From NCBI RefSeq assembly GCF_041380365.1, contig NZ_CP159981.1:806001-870000 (forward strand): a stretch of DNA of 64,000 nucleotides, written 5' to 3'. Every line of letters begins with the position of its first letter. Within the stretch, counting starts at the first letter, position 1. Source of the stretch: Buchananella sp. 14KM1171. Lineage in GTDB: Bacteria; Actinomycetota; Actinomycetes; Actinomycetales; Actinomycetaceae. Shown piece by piece: positions 18,963-29,452 of the stretch. Made by a program: the position numbers and the translations under genes. The notes below the pieces were generated by a model. It saw only the letters and a program-made list of their open reading frames with translations, made no database searches and had not been told where the DNA came from.

Positions 18963-20009
18963 CTACGGCAGCAGGCTGGCCTGGGAGAGCGGCAGGGAGG
19001 AGTCCGGGGCGAAGTCGGCCGGGCTGGGCTCCACGCCCGCGCGGGCCAGGATGGAGCCGAGCGCGGCGATCTGGGCGCCGTTGTCCGTGCAGTACTTCAG
19101 CGGCGGGAAGCGCACCTCCACGCCGTACTTCTCCTGACCGGCCTTGAGCAGCTCGCGCAGGCGGGAGTTGGCGGAGAAGCCGCCGCCCACGATCAGCGCC
19201 GGGGCGGCGAAGGCCTTGACGGCGGCGAAGGCCTTGTCCACCAGGACTTCGTTGACGGCCTCTGAGAAGCCGGCGCAAATGTCCTGCACAGGCAGCTCCT
19301 GCCCCTTGGCCTCCAGGGCCTCGATGTGGCGGGCCACGGCGGTCTTCAGGCCGGAGAAGGAAAAGTCGTAGGGGTGGGCGGCCACGTGCTTGCCGGTGGA
19401 CAGGCCACGCGGGAAGCGGATGGCTTGCTTGTCGCCCTCGCGGGCCAGGCGGTCCACGTGCGGGCCACCCGGGTAGGGCAGGCCAAGCAGGCGGCCCACC
19501 TTGTCGAAGGCCTCACCGGCAGCGTCGTCCAAGGTGCCGCCCAACTCCACGATGTCGCGGGCCATATCCTTCAAGTGCAGCAGGTTGGTATGGCCGCCGG
19601 AAACGATCAAACCGATAGAGCCGGGCGGGATTTCGCCGTCCACCAGCTCGTCCACGGCCAGGTGGCCCAGCACGTGGTTCACGCCGTACAGCGGCTTGTC
19701 CAGGGCGAGGGCCAGGGCCTTGGCGGCGCACACGCCCACGGTGAGGGAACCGATCAGGCCGGGGCCGGCGGCCACCGCGATGGCGTCCACGTCCGCCAGG
19801 CTCACCCCGGCCCGCTCCAGGGCCTCGTTCAGGGTGGGCTCGATGGCCTCCAGGTGGGCGCGGGAGGCGATCTCCGGGATGATGCCGCCATAGCGGGCGT
19901 GCTCCTCCATGGAGGTGGCGGTGACGTCGGCCAGCAGGGTGCGACCGCGCACCAGGGCGATACCCGTCTCGTCGCAGGTGGATTCAATGCCAAGGATCAA
20001 GGGTTCCAC
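18963..20009 (-). CDS. tsaD: tRNA N6-threonylcarbamoyladenosine transferase TsaD
   Basis: TsaD transfers the threonylcarbamoyl group to A37 of ANN-decoding tRNAs, with TsaB and TsaE. The 348-residue protein has the metal-binding NHVLGH, the ASKHA nucleotide-binding motifs GIESTCDET, LIVSGGHTNL and VGGGFSANSRL, and the C-terminal CTDNGAQIAALG. The start is GTG 20009, 7 nt after TAGGCT without a Shine-Dalgarno. Unlike many actinobacteria, it is separated from the tsaE-tsaB-rimI operon, about 7 kb away. Confidence 0.96.
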   Translation of the reverse strand: MEPLILGIESTCDETGIALVRGRTLLADVTATSMEEHARYGGIIPEIASRAHLEAIEPTLNEALERAGVSLADVDAIAVAAGPGLIGSLTVGVCAAKALALALDKPLYGVNHVLGHLAVDELVDGEIPPGSIGLIVSGGHTNLLHLKDMARDIVELGGTLDDAAGEAFDKVGRLLGLPYPGGPHVDRLAREGDKQAIRFPRGLSTGKHVAAHPYDFSFSGLKTAVARHIEALEAKGQELPVQDICAGFSEAVNEVLVDKAFAAVKAFAAPALIVGGGFSANSRLRELLKAGQEKYGVEVRFPPLKYCTDNGAQIAALGSILARAGVEPSPADFAPDSSLPLSQASLLP

Positions 20010-20016
20010 ACCCTCC

Positions 20017-20022
20017 AGCCTA
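20017..20022 (-). promoter_or_regulatory. -10 box of a leaderless tsaD promoter
   Basis: TAGGCT on the minus strand ends 7 nt before the GTG of tsaD. The sdh terminator lies just upstream, so tsaD needs its own promoter here. Confidence 0.6.
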
Positions 20023-20042
20023 GCGCTGTCCAGCCTCCCCGG

Positions 20043-20087
20043 AAAAACGCCGGGGCGGCGGGCCCGCTCACGCGAACCCGCCGCCCC
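20043..20087 (-). terminator. Intrinsic terminator of the sdhCAB operon
   Basis: An 11-bp GC stem (20052-20062 with 20077-20087) is followed on the minus strand by GGCGTTTTT. Confidence 0.85.
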
Positions 20088-20104
20088 TGACGCGGCATTC
20101 CAGC

Positions 20105-20850
20105 TCAGACGCGCACGCCGGCCCAGCGGGCGCGGCCCAGCTCGCGGTTGAGCATGGAGATGGTCTCCAGCGGCACGGACTTGGGGCAGACCGCGGCGCA
20201 CTCACCAATGTTGGTGCAGCCACCGAAGCCTTCCTCGTCGTGCTGGTTCAGCATGGACACCACGCGGGCCATACGCTCCGGCTTGCCCTGCGGCAGCAGA
20301 CCCAGGTGGGTGATCTTCGCTGCCGTGAAGAGCATGGCGGAGGCGTTGGGGCACGCGGCCACGCAGGCACCGCAACCGATGCACGCGGCGGCCTCGAAGG
20401 AGCGCTCGGCGTGCGGCTTGGGCACCGGGGTGGCGTGCGCGTCCGGCGCGGCACCCGTGTTGACGGAAATGTAGCCACCGGCGCGGATGATCCGGTCGAA
20501 GGCGGTGCGGTCAACCACCAGGTCCTTGATGATCGGGAACGCGGTGGAACGCCATGGCTCGATCGTGATGGTGTCGCCGTCGTTGAAGGAGCGCATGTGC
20601 AGCTGGCAGGTGGTGGTGCGCAGCGGGCCGTGGGCCAAACCGTCGATCACCACACCACACTGGCCACAAATGCCCTCGCGGCAGTCGGAGTCGAATGCGA
20701 TCGGCTCCTCGCCCTTCGCAAACAGCTCCTCGTTGAGTACATCCAGCATCTCCAGGAAGGACATGTGGTCAGAGATGCCCTTGAGCTGGTACTCGTGGAT
20801 GGCGCCCTTGGCGTCCGGGCCGTTCTGTCGCCAGATTCGAAGGTTGATGT

Positions 20851-20854
<4 letters not shown>
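20105..20854 (-). CDS. sdhB: Succinate dehydrogenase/fumarate reductase iron-sulfur subunit
   Basis: SdhB passes electrons between the flavin of SdhA and the membrane haems of SdhC. The 249-residue protein has the [2Fe-2S] ligands [10 protein letters not shown] plus a following Cys (TTTCQ), and two ferredoxin-type motifs, [14 protein letters not shown] and [15 protein letters not shown], for the [4Fe-4S] and [3Fe-4S] clusters. GTG 20854 overlaps the sdhA stop (GTGA). It is the last gene of sdhCAB and is followed by a terminator. Confidence 0.95.
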
Positions 20855-22817
<1,963 letters not shown>

Positions 22818-22821
<4 letters not shown>

Positions 22822-23531
22822 TTAATAAAGCCAAGCAGGATGGCGGTGGGGGGAGCCATGAAGCCGACCAGGATGCCCAGGGCGGCCAGGGAGGCGACCA
22901 GCTTGGTGCCGTCGAGGGTGGACTTGCGCACCCACCCCATGGACTGCATGGCGCTCCACACGCCGTGCCAGATGTGCAGGCTCAGGGCCAGGATGGCGAT
23001 GAAGTAGATGACCCAGACCCACCAGAGCTGGAAGGCCATGACCATGCGGTCGTAGGGGCCCACTCCCTCTGCCAGGTAGTCGCCGCCCCACTGGATGTGC
23101 AGCGTGGTGAACTGCAGGATGTGGGCGACGATGAACAGGGCCAGCACCACGCCGCCCCAACGCATGGTCAGGTGGGCGTAGCGGGAGGCCGGGGAGGCAG
23201 AGATGGACTTCTTCACCACGTAGCGGTCACGTCCGCGCGCCTTGGCACCCAGGTGCCACATCTTGAAGGCGGCGTAGAAGTGGACCACGAGTGCCAGCAG
23301 CAGCAGGGCCCGGAAGGCGTAGAGGAACCAGCCCGGCGGGATCATGTGCGGCAGCGGGTCGCGCAACCAGTGGGCGTACCCGTCAAATGCCTCTTCGCCG
23401 AGGAACATCTTCAGGTTGCCGTAGGAGTGCATCAGGATGAAGAAGATGAACAGGAAGCCGGTGACGGCCATCGTGCGCTTGAGCGCGACGTTGGTGCGTC
23501 CGGCGGTACGGGGAGTTACTTTCTTGGCCAC
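22818..23531 (-). CDS. sdhC: Succinate dehydrogenase cytochrome b subunit, B-type
   Basis: This 237-residue membrane anchor has five hydrophobic segments with the histidines expected to ligate two haems ([30 protein letters not shown]). Such B-type anchors couple quinone or quinol to succinate/fumarate. It is the first gene of sdhCAB. GTG 23531 lies 7 nt after a TAGCGT box without a Shine-Dalgarno, so the operon mRNA may be leaderless. Confidence 0.94.
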
Positions 23532-23876
23532 GTGCCGAACGCTACCGAGCCGCCGCGTGCCCTATTAGGACTTATGGCGCACCCGGGCGAGGTTTGGGAG
23601 TTTTTGGCTAGATTGCTGGGTTTTGGGGCCAGACGCCGCCCCTGCCTTTAGTCAGAAAGAGCCGGTGTGAAGCGAATTAGGACACGATTTTAGTTACCGG
23701 CCCGTCCGGTAATGGCTCGCCCCCTTTGTGCGGCCCGTTAGGCCCGGCTCGCTGCCCTGCCTGCGCGGCGGCCTGTGTCCCCTTGGTTGGGCGCCGTACC
23801 GGCCTTCTTTGGTGTCCGACGTCGCCGCCCCACCGCCCCGCGAGCGCGCCCGACCCGCAACCGGCCGGTGCGCTCC
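23532..23876. other. Gene-free region between kbl and sdhC
   Basis: It contains the sdhC -10 box TAGCGT (23539-23544) and one copy of the dispersed repeat, GTCCGACGTCGCCGCCCC (about 23815-23832). No coding region or clear kbl terminator is seen. Confidence 0.55.
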
Positions 23877-25073
23877 TCAGCTGGTGCTCACCGCAGCGCG
23901 GGCGGCTTCGAAAGCACTCACGCAGGCGCGAACGTCGTCCTCGCTGTGCGCGGCGGAGAGCTGGACGCGGATGCGGGCCTTGCCGCGCGGCACCACGGGG
24001 AAGGAGAAGGCGGTGACGTAGACGCCCAGCTCCAGCATCTTGGCGGCGATCTGGCCGGCCAGGCGGGCGCCGTCCTCGCCGGGGAACATGACGGCGTGGA
24101 TCGGGTGGCTGCCCAGCAGCACCTCAAAGCCGGCCTGCTCCATCAGGCCACGGAACAAGGCGGCCATCTTCTCCAGGTGGTCGCGTTCAGCGTCGGCCCC
24201 CGCCGCCAGGCGCAAGGCCTCGCGGGAGCCGGCCACGATCGCCGGGGCGAGGGTGTTAGAGAACAGGTAGGGGCGGGCCTTTTGCCGCAGCATGTCGATC
24301 ACTGCGGCCGGGCCGGCCACGTAGCCGCCGCTGGCCCCTCCCAGCGCCTTGCCGAGGGTGCCGGTCAGGATGTCCACGCGCTCCTCCACCCCGAACAGGG
24401 CGGCGGTGCCGCGCCCGCCGGGGCCCACGAAACCGGTGGCGTGGGAGTCGTCCACCAGCACCAGCGCCTCGAACTCCTCGGCCAGGTCGCAGATGCCGGG
24501 CAGCGGGGCGTAGGAGCCGTCCATGGAGAACACGCCGTCGGTCACGATCACGACCTGCCGCGCTTCCCCGGCGCGCGCGGCCTCCAGCTGGGCGCGCAGG
24601 TCCGCCAGATCGGCGTTGCGGTAGCGGAAGCGGGCGGCCTTGCACAGGCGGATGCCGTCGATCAGGGAGGCGTGGTTGAGCTCGTCGGACACGATCGCGT
24701 CCCCCGCCCCGAACAGCGCCTCGAACACGCCGCCGTTGGCGTCGAAGCAGGAGGAGAACAGGATCGCGTCTTCCTTACCCAGGAACGCGGCGATCTCCCG
24801 CTCCAGGGCGCGGTGCTGGTCCTGGGTGCCGCAGATGAAGCGGACGGAGGACAGGCCAAAGCCCCACCTATCCAGCGCCTCCTTGGCGGCCTGCGCGGGG
24901 CGCGGGTCCCCGGCCAGGCCCAGGTAGTTGTTGGCACAGAAGTTCAGCGCCTGCCCAGCGGCCGTCTCCACGCGCGGGCCCTGCTTGCCCAGGATCTCGC
25001 GCTCGGACTTGTAGAGCCCGGCGGCCCGGATCTGCTCCAGCGCCTGCTCCAGCTGCGGGGTGAGGGTGTCCAC
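23877..25073 (-). CDS. kbl: 2-amino-3-ketobutyrate CoA ligase
   Basis: Kbl cleaves 2-amino-3-oxobutyrate with CoA to glycine and acetyl-CoA, the second step of threonine catabolism. This 398-residue PLP enzyme of the alpha-oxoamine synthase family has [17 protein letters not shown] and the PLP-lysine motif [14 protein letters not shown]. The start is GTG 25073 with AGGAG upstream. It follows tdh by 71 bases in the same direction, the standard tdh-kbl pathway pair; the neighbour supports Kbl over BioF. Confidence 0.94.
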   Translation of the reverse strand: MDTLTPQLEQALEQIRAAGLYKSEREILGKQGPRVETAAGQALNFCANNYLGLAGDPRPAQAAKEALDRWGFGLSSVRFICGTQDQHRALEREIAAFLGKEDAILFSSCFDANGGVFEALFGAGDAIVSDELNHASLIDGIRLCKAARFRYRNADLADLRAQLEAARAGEARQVVIVTDGVFSMDGSYAPLPGICDLAEEFEALVLVDDSHATGFVGPGGRGTAALFGVEERVDILTGTLGKALGGASGGYVAGPAAVIDMLRQKARPYLFSNTLAPAIVAGSREALRLAAGADAERDHLEKMAALFRGLMEQAGFEVLLGSHPIHAVMFPGEDGARLAGQIAAKMLELGVYVTAFSFPVVPRGKARIRVQLSAAHSEDDVRACVSAFEAARAAVSTS

Positions 25074-25144
25074 TGTTTTCTCCTGTGCTCGTTTCGGGTG
25101 GCGGGGGCGGGCGGTGCCCGCGCCTGGGTGCGGCTAGGCGTTCC

Positions 25145-26203
25145 TTAGCGCTCCCAGTCGATGATTACCTTTCCGGCACTCCCGGAGGCGGCCACCTGGA
25201 AGGCGGCTTCCCATTCCTCGGGGGCAAAGCGGTGGGTGATGATGGAGCGCACCGTTTCCCGCAGGCGGGCCGAGGTCTGCATCATGTAGGTGGCTAGATA
25301 CCAGGTGTCGAACATTTCGCGCCCGTAGATTCCCTTGATGGTGAGCATCGAGGTGATCACCTTGCCCCACTCCACCGGGAAGGGGCCCTTGGGCAGCCCC
25401 AGCAGGGAGATGGTGGCGCCGTGGGTGCAGGAATCGATCAGCGTAGACAGGCCACCCGGTGCCCCGGACATCTCCAGGCCCGCGTCGAAGCCCTCGCGGA
25501 TATCCAGGGCGGTCATCACGCTGGCCAGCGAATCGGTGGTGATGTCCACGGCAGCGTCGGCCCCGGCGCGGCGCGCCAGCTCCAGGCGATCTGCCTGCAT
25601 GTCTGTGATAACGATGTTGCGGGCGCCGGCGTGCTTGGCCAGGGCCACGCACATAACCCCAATTGGTCCCGCGCCGGTGATGAGCACGTCCTGGCCGGTC
25701 AGCTCCAGCGGCTGGCAGGAGTGCACGGCGTTACCCAGCGGGTCAAAGAGGGCGCCCAGCTCTACATCGATTTCCTCCGGCTGCACCCACACGTTGCGGG
25801 CCGGCACCACCACGTAGTCGGCGAATCCGCCGTCCCGGTTCACGCCGATGCCGATGGTGCGGATGCACATGTGGCGCCGTCCGGCCCGGCAGTTGCGGCA
25901 GCGCCCGCACACGATGTGCCCCTCGACGCTGACGCGCTGGCCCACGTGCAACTCGTCCGGGCCGTAGCCCTCCACCACACCCGGGCCCACCTCCACGATC
26001 TGCCCGCAGAACTCGTGCCCGAGGGTCTGCGGTGGGGTGAGGGAGCCGGGCGCGCCGCCGTCCCAGTTGTAGAGGTGGACGTCCGTGCCGCACAGGCCGG
26101 CGCGCTGCACGCGGATCTTGACCTCCCCGTAGCCGACCATCGGTTCGGGGATCTCGCACAGCTCCAGCCCCGGGGCCGGCGCAGTTTTGCGGAGGGCACG
26201 CAC
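25145..26203 (-). CDS. tdh: L-threonine 3-dehydrogenase
   Basis: Tdh oxidises L-threonine to 2-amino-3-oxobutyrate with NAD. This 352-residue zinc-dependent MDR protein has the catalytic-zinc region CGTDVHLYNWD with GHEFCG, the structural-zinc cysteines CGRCRNCRAGRRHMC and the Rossmann motif GAGPIGVM. The start is GTG 26203 preceded by AAAGGAG. It heads the tdh-kbl unit. Confidence 0.94.
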   Translation of the reverse strand: MRALRKTAPAPGLELCEIPEPMVGYGEVKIRVQRAGLCGTDVHLYNWDGGAPGSLTPPQTLGHEFCGQIVEVGPGVVEGYGPDELHVGQRVSVEGHIVCGRCRNCRAGRRHMCIRTIGIGVNRDGGFADYVVVPARNVWVQPEEIDVELGALFDPLGNAVHSCQPLELTGQDVLITGAGPIGVMCVALAKHAGARNIVITDMQADRLELARRAGADAAVDITTDSLASVMTALDIREGFDAGLEMSGAPGGLSTLIDSCTHGATISLLGLPKGPFPVEWGKVITSMLTIKGIYGREMFDTWYLATYMMQTSARLRETVRSIITHRFAPEEWEAAFQVAASGSAGKVIIDWER

Positions 26204-26509
26204 TTACGTCTCCTTTGACAGTTGGCTCTGCAACGTCGGCAGCGAGGCCAGGTTCACTTTGCGCAGTCCCATTTTGCCCCGCTCCGCTTGCCGTGCGCGC
26301 CGATTTTGGGGCGTTGGTAGTTGTCTACGTGTTGCTGGCTGGGCCGGTGGTTGCGGCCAGTCCCGCGCTTTGTGGCCTCGTGGGCGACGCTGCCGCCGGC
26401 CACCCCTCCCACTGTGCACGCCACTGCTCCCCGGCCCCGCCGCGCCGCCGCAAGCAGGACGCGCCAGACACCCCGCGCGCACTCGTAGGCGCCCTGCCCC
26501 TGCTGGGCT
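26204..26509. other. Gene-free region between tdh and rimI
   Basis: It holds the tdh ribosome-binding site and presumably its promoter, and a degenerate dispersed-repeat copy (GTGGGCGACGCTGCCGCCGG, about 26378-26397). A 123-codon plus-strand open frame overlaps rimI and lacks family features, so it is not called. Confidence 0.5.
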
Positions 26510-26956
26510 CTAGAGCGGCTTTTCCATCACCAACGCGTCGTCCGTGGGCAGACGGTAGTAGCGCCTCCGCACCGCGATCTGCGTAAAGCCGCGCGACGCG
26601 TAGAGACGCTGGGCCGCCTGGTTCTGGGAGCGCACCTCCAGCAGCACGCGCACCGACCCGGCCGCCCGCGCGGCCTCCAGCAGCGCGTCCAGCAAGCGCC
26701 CGGCCTGGCCCTTGCCCTGCCAGGGCGGCAGCACCCCAATGGTCATCAGCTCGGCGTCCTCACACAGAGAGATCCCGCCAAAGCCCCACAGGGTCTCGCC
26801 CTCCACCAGGCCCAGGTAGGTGCGGTCGGGGTTGGCCAGCTCGCTCTCGAAGGCTCCTGGTCCCCAGGCCTCGGCCCCGAACAGCAGCTGGTCCATCACG
26901 GCCAGCGCGTCGGCGTCCTGCGCCTCCAGCGGCACTATCTCCAGGGAGCTACTCAC
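26510..26956 (-). CDS. rimI: Ribosomal protein S18 alanine N-acetyltransferase-like GNAT
   Basis: This 148-residue GNAT acetyltransferase has acetyl-CoA-binding motif A in LPPWQGKGQAGRLLD and the C-terminal LYASRGFTQIAVRRRYY typical of RimI. The target is inferred to be the N-terminus of S18, or of other proteins. It overlaps tsaB by four bases and is last in the acpS-nnr-alr-tsaE-tsaB-rimI operon, the usual neighbourhood for this family. Confidence 0.9.
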   Translation of the reverse strand: MSSSLEIVPLEAQDADALAVMDQLLFGAEAWGPGAFESELANPDRTYLGLVEGETLWGFGGISLCEDAELMTIGVLPPWQGKGQAGRLLDALLEAARAAGSVRVLLEVRSQNQAAQRLYASRGFTQIAVRRRYYRLPTDDALVMEKPL

Positions 26957-27621
26957 TGGCCGTGGATGTCCGGGCGGCGCAGGTAGGCCGGCTCCAGGCT
27001 ACCCACGGTGCCCGCCGCGTAGCGGGCGGCGGCCAGGCGCGCGAAGGCACCTGCCTCCAGCTGCCCGGCCTGCTCCCCGCGCGCCTCCAGGGCCTGGTCG
27101 TAGAGGCCCACGCCCGGGCCGGTCACCCCGGCCACGCCCGCGCCCTCACCGGCCAGCCAGGCCCGCACGGCAGCAGGGGTCTCCACCGCCAGCTCGTGCA
27201 CGCGGGCAACGTCGTCCCCGTCCGCCCGGTAGGTGGCCCAGTAGACCTCGCGGCGCCGCCCGTCGGTGGCCACCAGCACCTCCCCGTCCGCCCCGCCGGC
27301 GAAGGCCTGGGCGGCCAGCACGTCCAGCGGGCACACGCCGGTCACCGGCACCCCGGCGGCGCTGGCCAGCAGCCTGGCCGTGACGATCCCGGCGCGCAGA
27401 CCCGTGTAGGGGGCGGGGCCCGTACCGACGACCACGAGGTCGACGTCGGCCAACTTGGTACCGGCCTCAGCAAGCACCTGGCGTACCAGCGGGGAGAGGG
27501 ACTCTGCGTGCTGGCGGGCGCTGGCGTTAGCGGCCTGGGCGAGCACGCTGGCGCGCCCGCCATCCACGTCCACCAGCGCGGCCAGAGAACCGGCAGAGGA
27601 ATCGATCACCAAAACGCGCAT
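26953..27621 (-). CDS. tsaB: t6A biosynthesis protein TsaB
   Basis: TsaB is the inactive ASKHA partner that forms the t6A complex with TsaD and TsaE. This 222-residue protein starts MRVLVIDSSAGSLAALV and has VVVGTGPAPYTGLRAGIVTA and VLVATDGRRREVYWA. ATG 27621 overlaps the tsaE stop (TGATG); an upstream in-frame ATG at 27657 lies inside tsaE and is not used. Within the operon it is flanked by tsaE and rimI. Confidence 0.93.
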   Translation of the reverse strand: MRVLVIDSSAGSLAALVDVDGGRASVLAQAANASARQHAESLSPLVRQVLAEAGTKLADVDLVVVGTGPAPYTGLRAGIVTARLLASAAGVPVTGVCPLDVLAAQAFAGGADGEVLVATDGRRREVYWATYRADGDDVARVHELAVETPAAVRAWLAGEGAGVAGVTGPGVGLYDQALEARGEQAGQLEAGAFARLAAARYAAGTVGSLEPAYLRRPDIHGQ

Positions 27622-28208
27622 CACGCCTCCAAAACCGAGAAATCGACGTTCTCCCAACGCGGACCAAAGCCGCGCAGCCGCACGAAGCGGGAGCTGGCCA
27701 GCGGCTCCGCCTCCGCGTCGGCGCCCGCGTCCTCGGCGCCCGCGCCGCCTTCACCGTTCTCGCCGCTCTCACTGCCCGACGCGGCGCCCCGCCCGCCGTC
27801 CTCGCCCAGGTCCAATCCGCCCTCGGGGCGCGAGAGGGTGATCTCCAGGCGCGAGTCGGCCAGGGACTCCACCTTGCCGCTGCCCCACTCCACCACGGTG
27901 ACGGACTCGTACAGGGTGGCGTCCAGGTCCAGGGTCTCCAGGTCGTCCAGGGAGGTGATCCGGTAGGCGTCCACGTGCACCAGCGGGGTGGGGCCGGGGT
28001 GGACGCGGGCGATGATGAAGGTGGGGGAAGAGACGCGCCCGCGCACCCCCAGCGCCTGCCCCAGACCCTGGGTCAGCGTGGTCTTGCCGGCCCCCAGCGG
28101 GCCGGAGAGCACCAGCAGGTCGCCCGGGCGGGCCAGCCGCGCCAGGCGGGCCCCGAAGGCGCGCGTGGCCTGGGCGTCCGCCAGCTCTACGGGTCCGTAT
28201 TCGTTCAC
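27621..28208 (-). CDS. tsaE: tRNA threonylcarbamoyladenosine biosynthesis ATPase TsaE
   Basis: TsaE hydrolyses ATP to drive the t6A cycle. It has the P-loop GPLGAGKTTLTQGL, SSPTFIIARVH and LVHVDAYRITSLDDLE. At 195 residues it is longer than usual (about 150-160) because of an acidic Gly/Glu/Ala-rich insertion, roughly residues 128-172, before the conserved C-terminal strand. GTG 28208 overlaps the alr stop by GTGA. Confidence 0.92.
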   Translation of the reverse strand: MNEYGPVELADAQATRAFGARLARLARPGDLLVLSGPLGAGKTTLTQGLGQALGVRGRVSSPTFIIARVHPGPTPLVHVDAYRITSLDDLETLDLDATLYESVTVVEWGSGKVESLADSRLEITLSRPEGGLDLGEDGGRGAASGSESGENGEGGAGAEDAGADAEAEPLASSRFVRLRGFGPRWENVDFSVLEA

Positions 28209-29452
28209 TCTTCCTCCTCCACGCGCGGCACGCGCGCCCCCACGCGGGTCACGATCTCGTAGCCAATGGTGCCGCACGCGGCGGCCCAGTCATCGGCGCT
28301 CGGGGCGGGGGCGGCGCCAAACAGCACCACCTCATCCCCCGGGACGGCCGGGGGCTCTTCGCCTAAAACCGGCCCCAGGTCTATCACGAACTGGTCCATG
28401 CACACCCGGCCCACCTGCTGGCGCAGCGCGCCTGCCGCCCACACGTGTACGGCATTGCTAGCGTGGCGCGGCACCCCGTCGGCATAGCCCAGCGGAACCG
28501 TACCCAGCCACCGCTCGGTGGGGGCCTGCCAGGTGCCACCGTAGCTGACGGGCGTGCCCGCCGTGACGCGGCTGACCTGGAGCAGCGGGGCTCGCAGGCT
28601 CATCGCGGGCCGCAGCTGGGCGCTCACCTGGCGCCACCGCCGCGCGGCCTCAGCCAGCGCACCGGCCGGGGCGGCAGCGTCGTCCAGCCCGGCGTACTCC
28701 TCCTCCCAGTGCGCGTTGGGGGCCAGGCCGTACAGGGAGATGCCCAGGCGGACGCGCTCGAAGGCGTAGTGCGGGTAGTAGATCGCGCCGGAGGTGGCCA
28801 GGGCGTGCCGGACGGCGGCCGGGAAGTGGGCGCGCACGCGCTCGGCGCAGGCGGTGAAGCTCTCCAACTGGGCGCGCGTGGCGGCGACGGCGCCGGGTTG
28901 CGGGGAGTCGGCGCGGGCCAGGTGGGTCCACACGCCGCGCACGCCCACCAGGCCCTCTCCCGCCAGCGACCGCGCCTCGGTCAGGGCGTCGTCTAGCTGC
29001 TCGGGGCGGAAGCCGGCGCGGGTCATGCCGGTGTCCACCTGGATGTGCACGCGGGCCGGTAGGCCGGTGGCGCGGGCGGCGGCGGCCACGGCCCGCCACT
29101 GCCAGGGGGCGGAGACGGTCAGGTCCACCCCGGCGCGCACGGCAGCGGAGAGGTCCGTGCCGGGGGCGTAAATCCAGGCGAGCATGGAGCCGTCGGCGGG
29201 CAGCGGGCAGCCGGTCTCCTCCAGGCGCTGGAGCAGTTCGAGCGCCTCGCTGAGCTGCGCCACGGCCAGGTGCTTGACGCCCGCGCGCAGCATGGCGGCG
29301 GCAACGATCGCGCCGCCGTGCCCGTAGGCGTCGGCCTTTACCACGGCGACGGGCTGCGCGCCCGGGGTCAGGCCGGCCAGCAGCGCCAGGTTGTGGCGCA
29401 GGGCGGGCAGGCTGATGAGGGCGCGGCCGGGGAATGCGGGCGCGACGGTCAT
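28205..29452 (-). CDS. alr: Alanine racemase
   Basis: Alr makes D-alanine for peptidoglycan. This 415-residue PLP enzyme has the PLP-lysine K39 in VVKADAYGHGG, the catalytic tyrosine region TPVSYGGTW and GRVCMDQFVIDLG. ATG 29452 overlaps the nnr stop by ATGA. The open frame continues upstream to 31123, but that part is out-of-frame nnr sequence and not part of the protein. The gene lies mid-operon between nnr and tsaE. Confidence 0.95.
   Translation of the reverse strand: MTVAPAFPGRALISLPALRHNLALLAGLTPGAQPVAVVKADAYGHGGAIVAAAMLRAGVKHLAVAQLSEALELLQRLEETGCPLPADGSMLAWIYAPGTDLSAAVRAGVDLTVSAPWQWRAVAAAARATGLPARVHIQVDTGMTRAGFRPEQLDDALTEARSLAGEGLVGVRGVWTHLARADSPQPGAVAATRAQLESFTACAERVRAHFPAAVRHALATSGAIYYPHYAFERVRLGISLYGLAPNAHWEEEYAGLDDAAAPAGALAEAARRWRQVSAQLRPAMSLRAPLLQVSRVTAGTPVSYGGTWQAPTERWLGTVPLGYADGVPRHASNAVHVWAAGALRQQVGRVCMDQFVIDLGPVLGEEPPAVPGDEVVLFGAAPAPSADDWAAACGTIGYEIVTRVGARVPRVEEEE

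Noticed and set aside
26215-26586. 123-codon plus-strand frame between tdh and rimI
   Set aside because: It overlaps rimI, and has no ribosome-binding site and no recognisable family.
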